Of a stretch of DNA of 64,000 nucleotides, positions 45,615-54,480 are shown one piece after another (position 1 is the first letter of the stretch; each line of letters opens with the position of its first letter). Source of the DNA: DALYLB01 sp964468345. Lineage in GTDB: Bacteria > Acidobacteriota > Blastocatellia > RBC074. The DNA is taken from the NCBI GenBank assembly GCA_964468345.1, contig CAYXVZ010000029.1:7499-71498 (forward strand). The letters run 5' to 3'. The notes under the pieces were generated by a model. That model did no database searches. It was not told the origin of the DNA and saw only the letters and a list, made by a program, of their open reading frames with translations. The position numbers and the translations under genes are program-made.

Positions 45615-46202
45615 TCAAGCCCTGAATCTCGCCCATCTTGCTCGGGCCGGTCTCTTCATCGGCTTCGCGCTCGACTTATAGACCGTTCCCGGCTTTTGCA
45701 TCTGGCGCGTCTGGTGAACAGCATCGACAATTTCATAAAGTTGTTCATCAGTCATATTCGAGCGGAAATAATTCAGCGCCTGGACAATAAAGCGGACATT
45801 GCCGCGAACGTACCCTTTCGACGAATCAATCCGGTCAAGGCTCGGTCGAAGATGGAACGACCAATCACCGTCAACATCGAGAACGAATGGCATTCCCGAC
45901 AATAAACATCGACCGTTCTGACGCCGATAAAGTTTGATGAGATACTCCATTGCATCGAGTCCCTCATCATCCTTGCCAAGATTGAAGGCCATATCAGTTT
46001 TTTCTGCGCGGTCCTTCGTTCTTCTTAAAATATCCGCAATTGCACCGGGCAACTCAGCCGTGTGCTCTATTGCAACTGACCGGCATTCGGGATGATATGA
46101 CTTGCCTTTGAACATTCTGTTGACCTCTCGAACGGTAGCCCCTGCCATCAGTGGCTTTCCGCAATATGTACAACGTGCTTTTGATTCATTACTATTTGCC
46201 AT
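45615..46202 (-). CDS. HNH-type nuclease-like protein with N-terminal zinc finger
   Basis: 195 residues. The N-terminus has a zinc knuckle (CTYCGKPL with YHPEC). The C-terminal half has the motif order of a phage-type HNH-like domain: RRQNGRCLLSGMPF, then PSLDRIDSSKGYVRGNVRFI. The region where a classical H-N-H histidine pair is expected reads FHLRPSLDRID, so catalysis is not certain. AGGAG lies 8 bases before ATG 46202. DNA cleavage or packaging-type roles fit phages and satellites; here it is cargo or accessory. Confidence 0.75.
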   Translation of the reverse strand: MANSNESKARCTYCGKPLMAGATVREVNRMFKGKSYHPECRSVAIEHTAELPGAIADILRRTKDRAEKTDMAFNLGKDDEGLDAMEYLIKLYRRQNGRCLLSGMPFVLDVDGDWSFHLRPSLDRIDSSKGYVRGNVRFIVQALNYFRSNMTDEQLYEIVDAVHQTRQMQKPGTVYKSSAKPMKRPARARWARFRA

Positions 46203-46443
46203 AGCGGCTTCTCCTAAAAAACGGTAGAATTGCCGCCTACCTTTGAACTGGTTAGACAATCTATCGCTTCGATATCCGCCGCCCGTTTGTTCATTTGCCG
46301 ATGTTCAAGCGGGCGGTGTTGTTTTATGTCGCTGTTGAAGTGGTTGTCATTCGTCCACTCGTTCAATCATTCCGCTCGCGTCAACAACGACGCACCGACA
46401 CCGCGAGCGGTATAAAGAACACGCCTGTTAATAAAAGAGACAT

Positions 46444-46483
46444 TGAAAACTGAAAGGCCATCGCGTGAGCCTTTCAGTTTTCA
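46444..46483. terminator. Symmetric hairpin terminator
   Basis: TGAAAACTGAAAGGC (46444-46458) is exactly complementary to 46469-46483. It lies upstream of the HNH gene and downstream of the helicase gene, both on the minus strand, so it would end the helicase transcript; A/T-rich flanks on both sides suit a bidirectional terminator. Confidence 0.65.
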
Positions 46484-46941
46484 TAGCACAGCAAAGATGC
46501 AAGGACTTTCGAGTCGCTGAACATCGGCACATCAGAAAGGCCTTGAACGCAGCACAGCACAGCAAGCCCATTGCACAGCATTGCCAATCGCTGGCTCACG
46601 CAGTGGCCAGCGTTGGCTGAATATGCTGGGGCTTGCTGGAAAACATCGAATGAATAGCGCTCGCGCCGTGCCATTTAAGCCATCGAAAGCCATCGCCACG
46701 GGGCGTGTCTTTCTCTGGCAACTAAATAAGCGCGAGCTTGAAAGGCACAATCTATTGCGAGCGCTTATCTTTGAACTACTATTCATTGTGTTTTTCTCTT
46801 CAACCACCGCAATAAAACAACCATAAAAGAGTGTAGGCAAGTGAAGGGAGTGAAGGCAAAATCAGTAAATCACCACAATAAGACGCTTATTAGGGCAATT
46901 TACCGAAATCACCTACACTCCCTACACCTCCCTACACTATC
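46484..46941. other. Gene-free region of the element, possible replication origin
   Basis: 458 bases with no supported gene but many short repeats: CAGCACAGCACAGCA, an imperfect pair GCCAATCGCTGG / CCAGCGTTGGC, ATAAGCGC with GCGCTTAT, an inverted GTGTAGG near 46833, and a triple CCTACAC run at 46913-46938. It adjoins the D5-type helicase gene. Iteron-like repeats next to a replication gene suggest an origin; this is inference. Confidence 0.4.
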
Positions 46942-48435
46942 TCAGCGAGATACAGCCCTTAGTGCTCGTGGTTTCTTGCGATGCTCTTCCAAACTTTCAA
47001 CGTTCTCTGACCAGCCCTTACGTGCACCCTCTGTCAGTCGAATGTCCGTGTAGACCATTCCTGTATTCTTTCGCTTGGCATTGAATCCACGATTAGCCAG
47101 TTCCTTCCCAAGCTCCGGCTGTGATTTTGGAATCAAACCACGCTCAGACATCCAATCTCGATAATTGTCGTATAGTGTTTTTGCTGTAATCTCTGCACCC
47201 GGCGTCTCTGAAATAGTTTCATCAATCCATTGGCCAATTACATCAGATTCGCGCCGGTATTCGTCCGTTGATTTTTGAATTGCCGCTGGCACATCGTCAC
47301 GAAGACCTTCCTCGTTGTACATTCGTAGTCCTTCCAAAGCCCATTGGAGAATTCCCGGCATCTCTGCTCTCAACTTTGCGTGAAGGTCCTTATCAAGGGA
47401 GTCGCCTTCGAATTTCCGTGTGAAGGGAATCAGTCGAATACGCCGCCAGATTCCATCGTCTGTTCCACGAATACGCGGCTTATGGTTCATCGCAAGCCAG
47501 ATTTTGAACTGTGGCTCAAATTCAAAATATTCCTTATGCAGAAAGCGCGCCGTTATGGCGTCCTCGCCCGTCACAGCTTTGACTTTCGCTTCAGCCAAGT
47601 ACCTGTCTTCCTCGGCTTCGATGATTGTCACAAGGCGTTTCCCGCGAAGTCGGGCAAGGTCGTTCGTCTGGTCCCCGCGTCGCTTCGCATCGAACGTGTC
47701 AAAAGAAGCAGTAGCGGCATAATCACCAAGTAAGTCTTTCAACACGCGGAGGAACACACTTTTTCCATTCGCGCCCTTGCCAAGAAGCATAAAAAGAATT
47801 TGTTCGGATGTACTACCGGTCAACGAATACCCAACAGCTTTCTGAATCCATCGAATCAGGTCCTTGTCATCGTTGAAGACCTCTTTCAGAAAACGATTCC
47901 ACCGAACGGCAGTGGCCTCTTCCAAGTACTCTACTCCCGCTTGCATCGTAAGATAATCTTCCTGCCTTGCCTGTCGGAATCTACCGTTCTTCAGATTTAA
48001 AACCCCATTTTGTAAACCAAGTAAGTATTTGTTGGCGTCATACTGTGAAATCGTCGTGTAAAATTCCGGCAAATCAGCAGCAGCCAACAACGTATTGTTA
48101 ATAATGCTTCGGCGTTCGCTCATCAGTGCCCAATTCACTTGTTTATGTATCAATGTGGCGTCCTGCTTGCTTCTGTTGTCATATAAAGCCGCAGCCCATC
48201 GCCGTTGTCGAGCGGTGTCTACAATCAGTTTGCGTGCCTCGTGGTCGCTGTTCGGCTTCCAGATAACATCATCCCATAACAACCAACCGCCGAATTCCGC
48301 ACAATACCGTATCTTATCGCCGTGTAGTAGCGCCAAACATTCGGCGTTTCCTTGGTCTGTTAAATTGGCTTCAAATAGGCGCTCTGCTATAATGCTCTCG
48401 TCGTTATTGAGTTCTTTGCTTCGTTGTCTGCTCAT
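46942..48435 (-). CDS. D5/P4-type phage or plasmid superfamily 3 helicase
   Basis: 497 residues. The D5_N region (~30-190; LLHGDKIRYCAEFGGWLLWD) precedes a superfamily 3 helicase core with Walker A LLGKGANGKS (~218-226), RLRGKRLVTIIEAEED as Walker B/C region, and LAMNHKPRIRGTDDGIWRRI with the sensor arginines. The C-terminus (~400-480) is a winged-helix DNA-binding type. No AEP or Toprim primase domain is visible, so it is helicase only. The ATG overlaps the stop of the upstream RHH gene (ATGA), so the two are translationally coupled. Confidence 0.92.
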   Translation of the reverse strand: MSRQRSKELNNDESIIAERLFEANLTDQGNAECLALLHGDKIRYCAEFGGWLLWDDVIWKPNSDHEARKLIVDTARQRRWAAALYDNRSKQDATLIHKQVNWALMSERRSIINNTLLAAADLPEFYTTISQYDANKYLLGLQNGVLNLKNGRFRQARQEDYLTMQAGVEYLEEATAVRWNRFLKEVFNDDKDLIRWIQKAVGYSLTGSTSEQILFMLLGKGANGKSVFLRVLKDLLGDYAATASFDTFDAKRRGDQTNDLARLRGKRLVTIIEAEEDRYLAEAKVKAVTGEDAITARFLHKEYFEFEPQFKIWLAMNHKPRIRGTDDGIWRRIRLIPFTRKFEGDSLDKDLHAKLRAEMPGILQWALEGLRMYNEEGLRDDVPAAIQKSTDEYRRESDVIGQWIDETISETPGAEITAKTLYDNYRDWMSERGLIPKSQPELGKELANRGFNAKRKNTGMVYTDIRLTEGARKGWSENVESLEEHRKKPRALRAVSR

Positions 48436-48665
48436 CTGTCACCACCAATTCTTTTAGCGCGCCCGGCTGGTTTCGACTCCTTCACCGGGCGTTCTGCTGC
48501 TTGTTTCTGTCTTTCAATCTTCTTCAGTCCTTCGGCGATAGCTTCGTTCAATAGGCGTGTTGTGTCGCCTCTGTATTCCGCCATTGCTTCGATTCTGATA
48601 ATCAACTCTTCCAATATTCGAAAAGTTATCATTCGTCGTTGTCTCAATCGTTTGCCTGAATTCAT
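48432..48665 (-). CDS. Small ribbon-helix-helix protein
   Basis: 77 residues. MITFRILEELIIRIEAMAEY and RLLNEAIAEGLKKI match the beta-strand, helix, turn, helix layout of CopG/Arc-type DNA-binding proteins, with a basic C-terminal tail. AGGAG precedes the ATG. Coupled to the helicase gene, so it may regulate replication or copy number (inference). Confidence 0.7.
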   Translation of the reverse strand: MNSGKRLRQRRMITFRILEELIIRIEAMAEYRGDTTRLLNEAIAEGLKKIERQKQAAERPVKESKPAGRAKRIGGDR

Positions 48666-49489
48666 TCTGTTCTCCTGTGCTCATATGAGCGTGATTAATA
48701 GACGAAGCCCCCGATTCGGTACTTGACAGCTATTGCTGCCCCAAATCGGAGGCTACCTTTCCATAACCTGCTCCGCCCAATTCAATCGTGATGACGGAGT
48801 CAAATGCTGTGATTACCACAACACCTTTTTTATTATGCATAAATGTACTAACAAAGTCAAGTTTAGGCACAGGAGTTGCAGGACGGCAGCTACTCCTAAG
48901 TTAGTCCTTGGTTATGCCCTAGGTATTGGCGAGAGAATAGCGGCGTGCTCCCAATGCCGCCGCTGTTCTTCGAGCCGGTCAACGAACACACGAGACATTG
49001 GCTTGGTGGTGATGGAAATCGGATACGTGACCAATTAATCACTTATTGCGTGTATTTGCCCTGTATTCGATTTTAAGCTGTGAAAGGATGTCAGAGTTGG
49101 GTTAAGGCTCAAAGTTTCGTCACAGCCCGATTCTGCTTAAAAAACGCCTATTGAATGAGCGCACAGGGCCGGGTTTCAGGTGCTCAGTAATGAAAGTAAA
49201 TCGAGATTGCCGGGGGGAAGAGTCGTGAATGTGGCTATTGGCGTTGAGTTTGAGCGTTTGGGGTATCAATCATAGGCTTAGTGTAATTGCTACACTAAGT
49301 GTGTCTGCCCACTAAATCAGGCGTATCCTCAATGCTATTAATGGGTTAAGGTTGCTGTGATAGGCTGATTTGCTTTCAGAAACAAACAGAAAGGCATTAT
49401 CGAATATGGTGGAAGCTGATTAATTACAGCAGTTCCAGTGTGTTTTTAATTGCTCTGTATGTTTGACATCAGTATTCCAAAACCTGACG
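48666..49489. other. Gene-free region of the element with a palindromic operator-like site
   Basis: 824 bases. An open frame at 48733-49038 has poor composition (many Cys/Arg/Ser) and no binding site, so I do not call it. CTTAGTGTA, 5 bases, TACACTAAG at 49277-49299 is a perfect palindrome that could be an operator. The left part should carry the promoter of the RHH-helicase operon. Confidence 0.4.
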
Positions 49490-50551
49490 TTAATTATCGG
49501 TTTGCGAGGATACGGTAAGGCTTTCAAGTATTTCACACATTTGTCGAATGTCTTTTAAACACTTTTTGAGAACGACATCTTTCACTTCTCGTTGCCCTTG
49601 ATGAACAATATTTTGTCGTTGCTGAATAGCTTCTCTACAACCAGCTAAGACAGAATTTGGAAGTACTGATTCTGGAATTATTACCGGAAGCAGATAACTG
49701 ATGCTTTTTGTGATTCCGCAGCGATTCACTTGTTCTGAAAGTGTGTCTATCCCTATCCGCTCTCGAAGTGCCGGAGCAAATGCGGAATTAGCTATTGGAT
49801 TTCGTGCAAAGTTGTGGATTGCAATTTCTAACGCCGTGTATGCCTCCGTGATGGCCACACGGCTTTGACCATTAGCAGCAAAGGCTTCGGCTATGGCTAG
49901 AAGAGAGAATACGAATGAATGTCTTTGGGTTGGAGTACACACGTATTCTCGAATCTCATTCCAGCCATCCTTATTAACGAAACGCTTTTCCTGTGGCCAC
50001 TCTATGACTGAAGACACAATAGCAGTTGGTCTAAATCGAAACCATTGCTTTCCATCCGTAGTGGCCTTTCCTTTGAACTTCGTGAAATACGAGTACAGAT
50101 TCCTGCGGTCAAGTTCATAATCAAGTAGCCAGAACTGTCCCCACTTGCTTTTTACATAGTTGAGCATTCTGTTGACTGTGTTCAAGCTTAATTCCAGGAT
50201 TGCCCATGCAAGGTCATCATACTCTTCCTGCAATTGTTGTTCTGAGGATTCTGGAAGTTGACTACAGTCGCGGTTTCGTATGTAGGTCAATAGTTCAGGC
50301 CGAATTACCTTCACTTCGACATCCACCTTGACTTGAATGGCCAGAACATTGATATGCTGCTCAACCTCGCCATCAGATATGTGGTGTATACAGTCCTTAT
50401 CGAACCATAGCTTGAGTCTCAGGTTTTCTGTATCAAAAACAATTTCATCGGCATCGCCAAGTGGACGCCATCGTGTGAATGTAAGCGCTGGTGCACCAAT
50501 TACGTAGTCAACTGGAATGGGAACTTTTAGCCGAATTAAAAGATTATGCAT
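49490..50551 (-). CDS. HEPN-like protein, putative defence cargo
   Basis: 353 residues. The N-terminal ~200 residues are unassigned. The C-terminal ~140 residues are helical, with AITEAYTALEIAIHNFA and an R-x4-H motif (Arg312 to His317, RQNIVHQG), which is the catalytic signature of HEPN ribonucleases. HEPN proteins cut RNA in many toxin-antitoxin and abortive-infection systems. The start lies 4 bases after the stop of the zinc-ribbon gene, so the pair is co-transcribed. The HEPN call rests on motif and helical pattern only. Confidence 0.65.
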   Translation of the reverse strand: MHNLLIRLKVPIPVDYVIGAPALTFTRWRPLGDADEIVFDTENLRLKLWFDKDCIHHISDGEVEQHINVLAIQVKVDVEVKVIRPELLTYIRNRDCSQLPESSEQQLQEEYDDLAWAILELSLNTVNRMLNYVKSKWGQFWLLDYELDRRNLYSYFTKFKGKATTDGKQWFRFRPTAIVSSVIEWPQEKRFVNKDGWNEIREYVCTPTQRHSFVFSLLAIAEAFAANGQSRVAITEAYTALEIAIHNFARNPIANSAFAPALRERIGIDTLSEQVNRCGITKSISYLLPVIIPESVLPNSVLAGCREAIQQRQNIVHQGQREVKDVVLKKCLKDIRQMCEILESLTVSSQTDN

Positions 50552-50555
50552 CTAT

Positions 50556-51005
50556 TCATCGAGGGAGAATTGTTATAACAGCATTGCATTCTGGACAGGA
50601 GTAGACGGTTTCTAAACAGTTTCGCCTTTGTAGTTGAAGAATGCTCTTCTGTTTTTTATGAAAGCAATTCGCGCAAAGCCAGTGTAACGGTTCATCACCA
50701 GCAAGGTCTTCTTTAAATACATAAACGAGGACGCCTTCGGCTATTTGTGTAAGTTTGTACTTCGCTTGGTCAAGCTCCCATTTCTGGATATCCGCAATCT
50801 CTTGCTTCAGATTTTTATTCTCTTCTATCAATCCGGCAAACTGCGCCTGAAGTCCAAGCATCGCCTGTTGAAGTGAAATGATTGCCGTCTGTGCTTCAAC
50901 CGCCTTGTCCCTAACAGCGGCATCGACTTTCAATTTCTGAGCGAGCATTACTAAATCGCTCACCGTCTTGACGGAGGAAAGCGCCTGCGTAATTTCAATT
51001 ACCAT
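50556..51005 (-). CDS. Coiled-coil protein with C-terminal zinc ribbon
   Basis: 149 residues. Residues ~15-80 are a coiled coil (VRDKAVEAQTAIISLQQAML, GLIEENKNLKQEIADIQKWE); the C-terminus has two Cys pairs (LCANCF and SCPECNA) forming a zinc ribbon of the kind seen in small phage and mobile-element proteins. Between the 51023 gene and the HEPN-like gene in one minus-strand unit, with gaps of 17 and 4 bases. Function unknown; it may link or inhibit the HEPN-like protein. Confidence 0.7.
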   Translation of the reverse strand: MVIEITQALSSVKTVSDLVMLAQKLKVDAAVRDKAVEAQTAIISLQQAMLGLQAQFAGLIEENKNLKQEIADIQKWELDQAKYKLTQIAEGVLVYVFKEDLAGDEPLHWLCANCFHKKQKSILQLQRRNCLETVYSCPECNAVITILPR

Positions 51006-51022
51006 AATTTCCTATTCTCATT

Positions 51023-51925
51023 TCATTGCTCTTTTGTTTGATTGCTGTTCTTCCTTTGCATTAGCTTGGTGACAGCTACACTCAACTCAGCCTCATCCTT
51101 TAGCGCTTGACTGATTCGCTCGGCAAGTCCTGCTAGTACGAGCCGAATGCTTTCTGCTAGTTCTAAACATTCTTCGTCGGTTTGGGCGTGCAGTCCTTCG
51201 CTGAGTGCACTATGCAAAAGAGTCAAGGGATTATGACCGTTTATATTGAGCACATCTGGCAATGCAATCTTGATTCGCTCCACGGCGTTGGAAAATTGCG
51301 TCTCACGTTTGGCCGTTTCCAGGTTATCAATCAACTCCGCAGACGCCCTGATTTTCTGAGAAACCTTAATGATTGCATCAAAGAGCCGGTCTTTTTCATT
51401 CTCTACCACTCGCCTGTAGTATGCGAATGCGCCAATTCCCAACCCCTGGCTCTCTGCTCTTCTGCCTTTCAAGAATAAATCACGATGCGGCCCGATGAGG
51501 CTGATTAAACGTGATGGCGTATGTGGACCATAAGTAGGGTACTCTCCATACTTTATTGCAGTTGCACTGTAATCATCATAACGTACCATAACCGAAAATG
51601 TTTTCCGGGGCACCCGACAGTTCCGACAAAAATAGGTGAGAAAAACGTTGAGCGATTCTTCACGTCGCAAAAAAATTCCATATTGCTGACTGTCTGTCCG
51701 AGTGAATGTGAAAGTGCGAATCCCATCACATACATCCGACCAACAGTGTAATGTGATGTCCGGGGTAGAAAGAGCTATTCTTCCATTCGTGTCAACAATG
51801 TAAAAGTCAGTGACTTTGTATTCGACATTCGGAGGTACTGATTCAAGAAACGCCTTCCACTCAATTGCTGGTGCTTCCTGCTGTGCTGGCGCATTGTTCG
51901 CTTCCAGAAATTTTTCAGTGCTCAT
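51023..51925 (-). CDS. Unknown protein of the putative defence cargo operon
   Basis: 300 residues from ATG 51925; the open frame begins at 51991. A Cys pair arrangement (HCWSDVC and FCRNCRV) in the N-terminal half suggests a metal site. The C-terminal half is helical (GIGAFAYYRRVVENEKDRLF, LSEGLHAQTDEECLELAESI) and recalls HEPN-like or DUF4145-like sensor proteins, without the R-x4-H signature. First gene of a three-gene unit with the zinc-ribbon and HEPN-like genes. Confidence 0.6.
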   Translation of the reverse strand: MSTEKFLEANNAPAQQEAPAIEWKAFLESVPPNVEYKVTDFYIVDTNGRIALSTPDITLHCWSDVCDGIRTFTFTRTDSQQYGIFLRREESLNVFLTYFCRNCRVPRKTFSVMVRYDDYSATAIKYGEYPTYGPHTPSRLISLIGPHRDLFLKGRRAESQGLGIGAFAYYRRVVENEKDRLFDAIIKVSQKIRASAELIDNLETAKRETQFSNAVERIKIALPDVLNINGHNPLTLLHSALSEGLHAQTDEECLELAESIRLVLAGLAERISQALKDEAELSVAVTKLMQRKNSNQTKEQ

Positions 51926-52096
51926 AATGAATGGTTGGTCATCGCAGCGAGGTTTAGAGACATATTGGGGCCTAAGGGGCAGTAGTAGCATAAACGAAAT
52001 GAAAGACTCGTTGAAAGGACAGAGCCGGATAAGTTTAATAAATGCTTTGAAAATAATGAGTTGTCGGCTGGATTCTTACAGGCGGGAATTGCTAGC

Positions 52097-52140
52097 GATG
52101 CCGAGCAGCCGCGCCCCTGGCGAAGCGGCTTCTCGGCATC
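52097..52140. terminator. Strong hairpin downstream of the early minus-strand operon
   Basis: GATGCCGAG pairs with CTCGGCATC, with an inner AGCCGC/GCGGCT stem. It begins 7 bases beyond the stop codon of the gene at 52147 and is the likely end of the transcript that starts at the promoter near 54670. Confidence 0.6.
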
Positions 52141-52146
52141 GGATAT

Positions 52147-52410
52147 TCACAGAGCAGCTACACAGAGAAGGGCAATTGCCGGTGTTGTGAATGTCTCAAC
52201 GTCGATGTTCAGTTCCGGCAATCCCATTCGAGAAAGATTGATGAGCACGAGACGAGTCAGGCAGTAGAACATCACGAACTCAGTACCGGCAGAGAGCAGC
52301 GCCGGGCATCTTCCTGAGCACCACTGCATTAGAGGCACGAGCATCATCAAAACCCTTTCATCCCACAAAACATCAACCAGAAAATCAGCAAAAGAATTGA
52401 ATCGTTGCAT
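52147..52410 (-). CDS. Small hydrophobic protein
   Basis: 87 residues from ATG 52410, which has AGGAGG 9 bases upstream (ATG 52419 abuts it too closely). It is largely hydrophobic (FVMFYCLTRLVLINLSRMGL) with up to two membrane helices and no known motif. Last gene of the minus-strand run. Confidence 0.5.
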   Translation of the reverse strand: MQRFNSFADFLVDVLWDERVLMMLVPLMQWCSGRCPALLSAGTEFVMFYCLTRLVLINLSRMGLPELNIDVETFTTPAIALLCVAAL

Positions 52411-52495
52411 CGTTGTCATCCTCCTTTTACATCGGTAGTTTTCAGTTGAAAGACACTGTGTCCTCAATTCGATTTCTGCAAGACGTGGCAACAAT

Positions 52496-52783
52496 TTAGC
52501 CTGCCTCGCTCGATTTGAGAATTTCAGTGTCCACACGCACGAATCTGTACCCATTTTCAGCGAGACTTTGGACTTTAAGCCACGCCTCAGAATCGAACAA
52601 TGCCGTTTCGATAATCGACTCAACCAAGGCCTTCAGCTTGGCGACATCCTGGCCTTTTTGTTCGGCATCTTCGACCAGCGAAAGCACCTCATACAGAGCG
52701 ACGGGAACCTGAAAAAGTTCTTTCACTGGTTCGTATGGTTTGCGCTTTATGAATTGCAATGAGTTGTTTGCGGTACGCTTCAT
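52496..52783 (-). CDS. Small soluble protein of unknown function
   Basis: 95 residues, mostly helical (VALYEVLSLVEDAEQKGQDV, ALVESIIETALFDSEAWLKV) ending in a short beta segment. No known motif. Its start overlaps the end of the upstream gene by 95 bases, typical of compact phage-like gene packing. Confidence 0.5.
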   Translation of the reverse strand: MKRTANNSLQFIKRKPYEPVKELFQVPVALYEVLSLVEDAEQKGQDVAKLKALVESIIETALFDSEAWLKVQSLAENGYRFVRVDTEILKSSEAG

Positions 52784-53207
52784 AGTGTCTCTTTCTCCTT
52801 GAGAATCTCTTTTTGAAATCAGCTACAGTCATATAATCTGTGTAGCCTACTTGCTTCTTTCCGCTGGCGTCCTTGAATCTCACATAATGAGCGATGACGC
52901 CTGTTGATGGTTGACGTTTTTCGACCGTGACCCAATCCGAAAAGTCCTTTGTCGTTGCTGTGCGGCTGTCGGTGCGTGGAAACTCAATAACGTTGTCATT
53001 GCCGGAATCATCATCATCCATCGCCTTTGGTTTATTTACTGGCGTATGTTCTAGCGGCGTCGGTTGCCGTGCTGCGGGCAATGGCGGTGAACCCTGTTCG
53101 ACCGCCTTGCCGCTATTGTTCGACGACGCCGCTATTTCAGTGAGAGCTTTTGTGACCGTCCCAGGCACCAGCAGGGTACTGACGAGCAACACCCTTTGGA
53201 AGTTCAT
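52689..53207 (-). CDS. Small protein of unknown function, overlapping its neighbours
   Basis: 172 residues. The N-terminal third looks disordered (Pro/Ser/Asp-rich); a folded part from ~85 on (DWVTVEKRQPSTGVIAHYVR) is basic at the C-terminus, which may bind nucleic acid. It overlaps both the upstream and downstream genes, so the true start may be internal (MDDDDSG). Not recognised. Confidence 0.4.
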   Translation of the reverse strand: MNFQRVLLVSTLLVPGTVTKALTEIAASSNNSGKAVEQGSPPLPAARQPTPLEHTPVNKPKAMDDDDSGNDNVIEFPRTDSRTATTKDFSDWVTVEKRQPSTGVIAHYVRFKDASGKKQVGYTDYMTVADFKKRFSRRKRHYEAYRKQLIAIHKAQTIRTSERTFSGSRRSV

Positions 53208-53961
53208 TCTGCTTCTGTGCTGTGCTCATCGGCTGTGCCTGCACTGACACTGGCGTCGCTTGAACCGGCTGCTGTTCCGGCTGCTCGTCTTTGTCGGGAA
53301 TGTTGTTGAAGTTCAAATCAACATCGTCAGCATCGCTCATCTTCCACCAAAGAATGCCGAGCATAACCATTGCCGACATAAAGATTGCACCGTACATCCA
53401 GCCGTCGAGATACCAGCGGGGAACAATCGCCGTGTCTTTCACTTTGTCGTTGCCGGTGATGATTTCCTTTGCGACTTGTTCCTGTGCTGCTTTGTTCACC
53501 TCCGTTTGCGCCTGCTTGGCCTGCCGTTCGAGCGCGATTCGTTCACGTTGGGTCTGTGCGTTGCCTGCCGTAATCGAACCGGCTTGTTCTTTCGACATCT
53601 CAGTCAAGGTATCCTTCAGGCGTTGCTCAGTCTCAGTCTGTTGAATCCTGGCATCACGGAGGCCGCGAAGCGCGCCGGAGTGAAAGACCAGGATAGACGC
53701 CAGAATGACGGAGAAGATAAGCGCCCATTTTCGAATAGTGATGCTTGGGTCGTAGCAGTGCCAGTAAAGAAAGCCCAGGCCAATGACTTCAGCGGCAAGG
53801 GCACCGAGCCGGGCGGCGAACTGATAATCTTCATTGAGTGAATTGATGTGCGTCCAGAATGCTGAAACTGTCCAACACGCCAGCAGAATCCAGACAATAA
53901 GACCGATTGCGAACATCTGCCCGCGCCGGTTCATAAGCTGTTTTGTTTTCGATTGGTTCAT
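53137..53961 (-). CDS. Polytopic membrane protein with coiled-coil domain
   Basis: 274 residues from ATG 53961 with AGGAG 8 bases before it. Three N-terminal membrane segments (MFAIGLIVWILLACWTVSAF, LGALAAEVIGLGFLYWH, WALIFSVILASILVFHSG), a long coiled coil (~115-185, ETEQRLKDTLTEMSKEQAGS), a fourth segment (WMYGAIFMSAMVMLGILWW) and an acidic Pro/Gln-rich tail. Function unknown; membrane proteins of this layout are frequent in mobile elements. Confidence 0.7.
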   Translation of the reverse strand: MNQSKTKQLMNRRGQMFAIGLIVWILLACWTVSAFWTHINSLNEDYQFAARLGALAAEVIGLGFLYWHCYDPSITIRKWALIFSVILASILVFHSGALRGLRDARIQQTETEQRLKDTLTEMSKEQAGSITAGNAQTQRERIALERQAKQAQTEVNKAAQEQVAKEIITGNDKVKDTAIVPRWYLDGWMYGAIFMSAMVMLGILWWKMSDADDVDLNFNNIPDKDEQPEQQPVQATPVSVQAQPMSTAQKQNELPKGVARQYPAGAWDGHKSSH

Positions 53962-54078
53962 TTGTTCGACTCCTAATTTCGAAGCGAACCGTGTAAACTT
54001 CATTTGCACGTAGTCAGTCGGCACGGTTCGCTGTGTTGATTGTTTACGGATGGCGGGCGGCTTCGCTGTCGCCCGTCA

Positions 54079-54171
54079 TCACGCACGTCTGAATCTTCGC
54101 ATCACATAAAGCCCGGCATACCATCCAAGCACGTATGCCGCGCCGTTCGTCACAATCCATTCAATCGTCAT
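54079..54171 (-). CDS. 30-residue membrane protein
   Basis: A short gene with a very good binding site (AAAGGAGG, 7-9 bases before ATG 54171). The product MTIEWIVTNGAAYVLGWYAG then LYVMRRFRRA is one membrane helix followed by a basic end. Its start overlaps the end of the 54161-54418 gene by 11 bases. Function unknown. Confidence 0.6.
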   Translation of the reverse strand: MTIEWIVTNGAAYVLGWYAGLYVMRRFRRA

Positions 54172-54418
54172 CGCTGCTTACCTCCTTTCTTCGTGAGTCT
54201 CGAACACCCGAATAAAAGGGGAGAGCAGCGCCCATCGGCTCATCATCGTCATCATCAACGCCGAATTCCCGCTTGCCTGCTTTGATTGCGGCGCTGCGCG
54301 ATGCCCAAGTCGATGTGCTCACAGCGTTATGGAACGTTCCGCCGTTCACAACAAAATGCCAGCGGACCCGGTCATCAACCTTCACTGACTTCGCCGTTAT
54401 CGTTATTTCGTCGTTCAT
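54161..54418 (-). CDS. Small acidic-tailed protein
   Basis: 85 residues from ATG 54418 (AAAGGAG upstream). A compact beta-rich part (ITITAKSVKVDDRVRWHFVV) is followed by a helix (SRSAAIKAGKREFG) and an Asp/Glu-rich end. Not recognised. Belongs to the same minus-strand operon as the small genes on both sides. Confidence 0.6.
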   Translation of the reverse strand: MNDEITITAKSVKVDDRVRWHFVVNGGTFHNAVSTSTWASRSAAIKAGKREFGVDDDDDEPMGAALPFYSGVRDSRRKEVSSDDD

Positions 54419-54480
54419 CGGTTCTCCTTTCCTGGCAAATAAAAGAGCAGAGGCACACCGCGTGATGCCTCTGCTCGTCC

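Noticed and set aside
46942..48435. Primase-helicase with an active primase domain
   Set aside because: Only the D5_N and superfamily 3 helicase parts are visible; no AEP or Toprim motif.
48733..49038. 101-codon open frame on the plus strand in the element
   Set aside because: No ribosome binding site, odd Cys/Arg/Ser-rich composition, and overlaps a region that should hold promoters.
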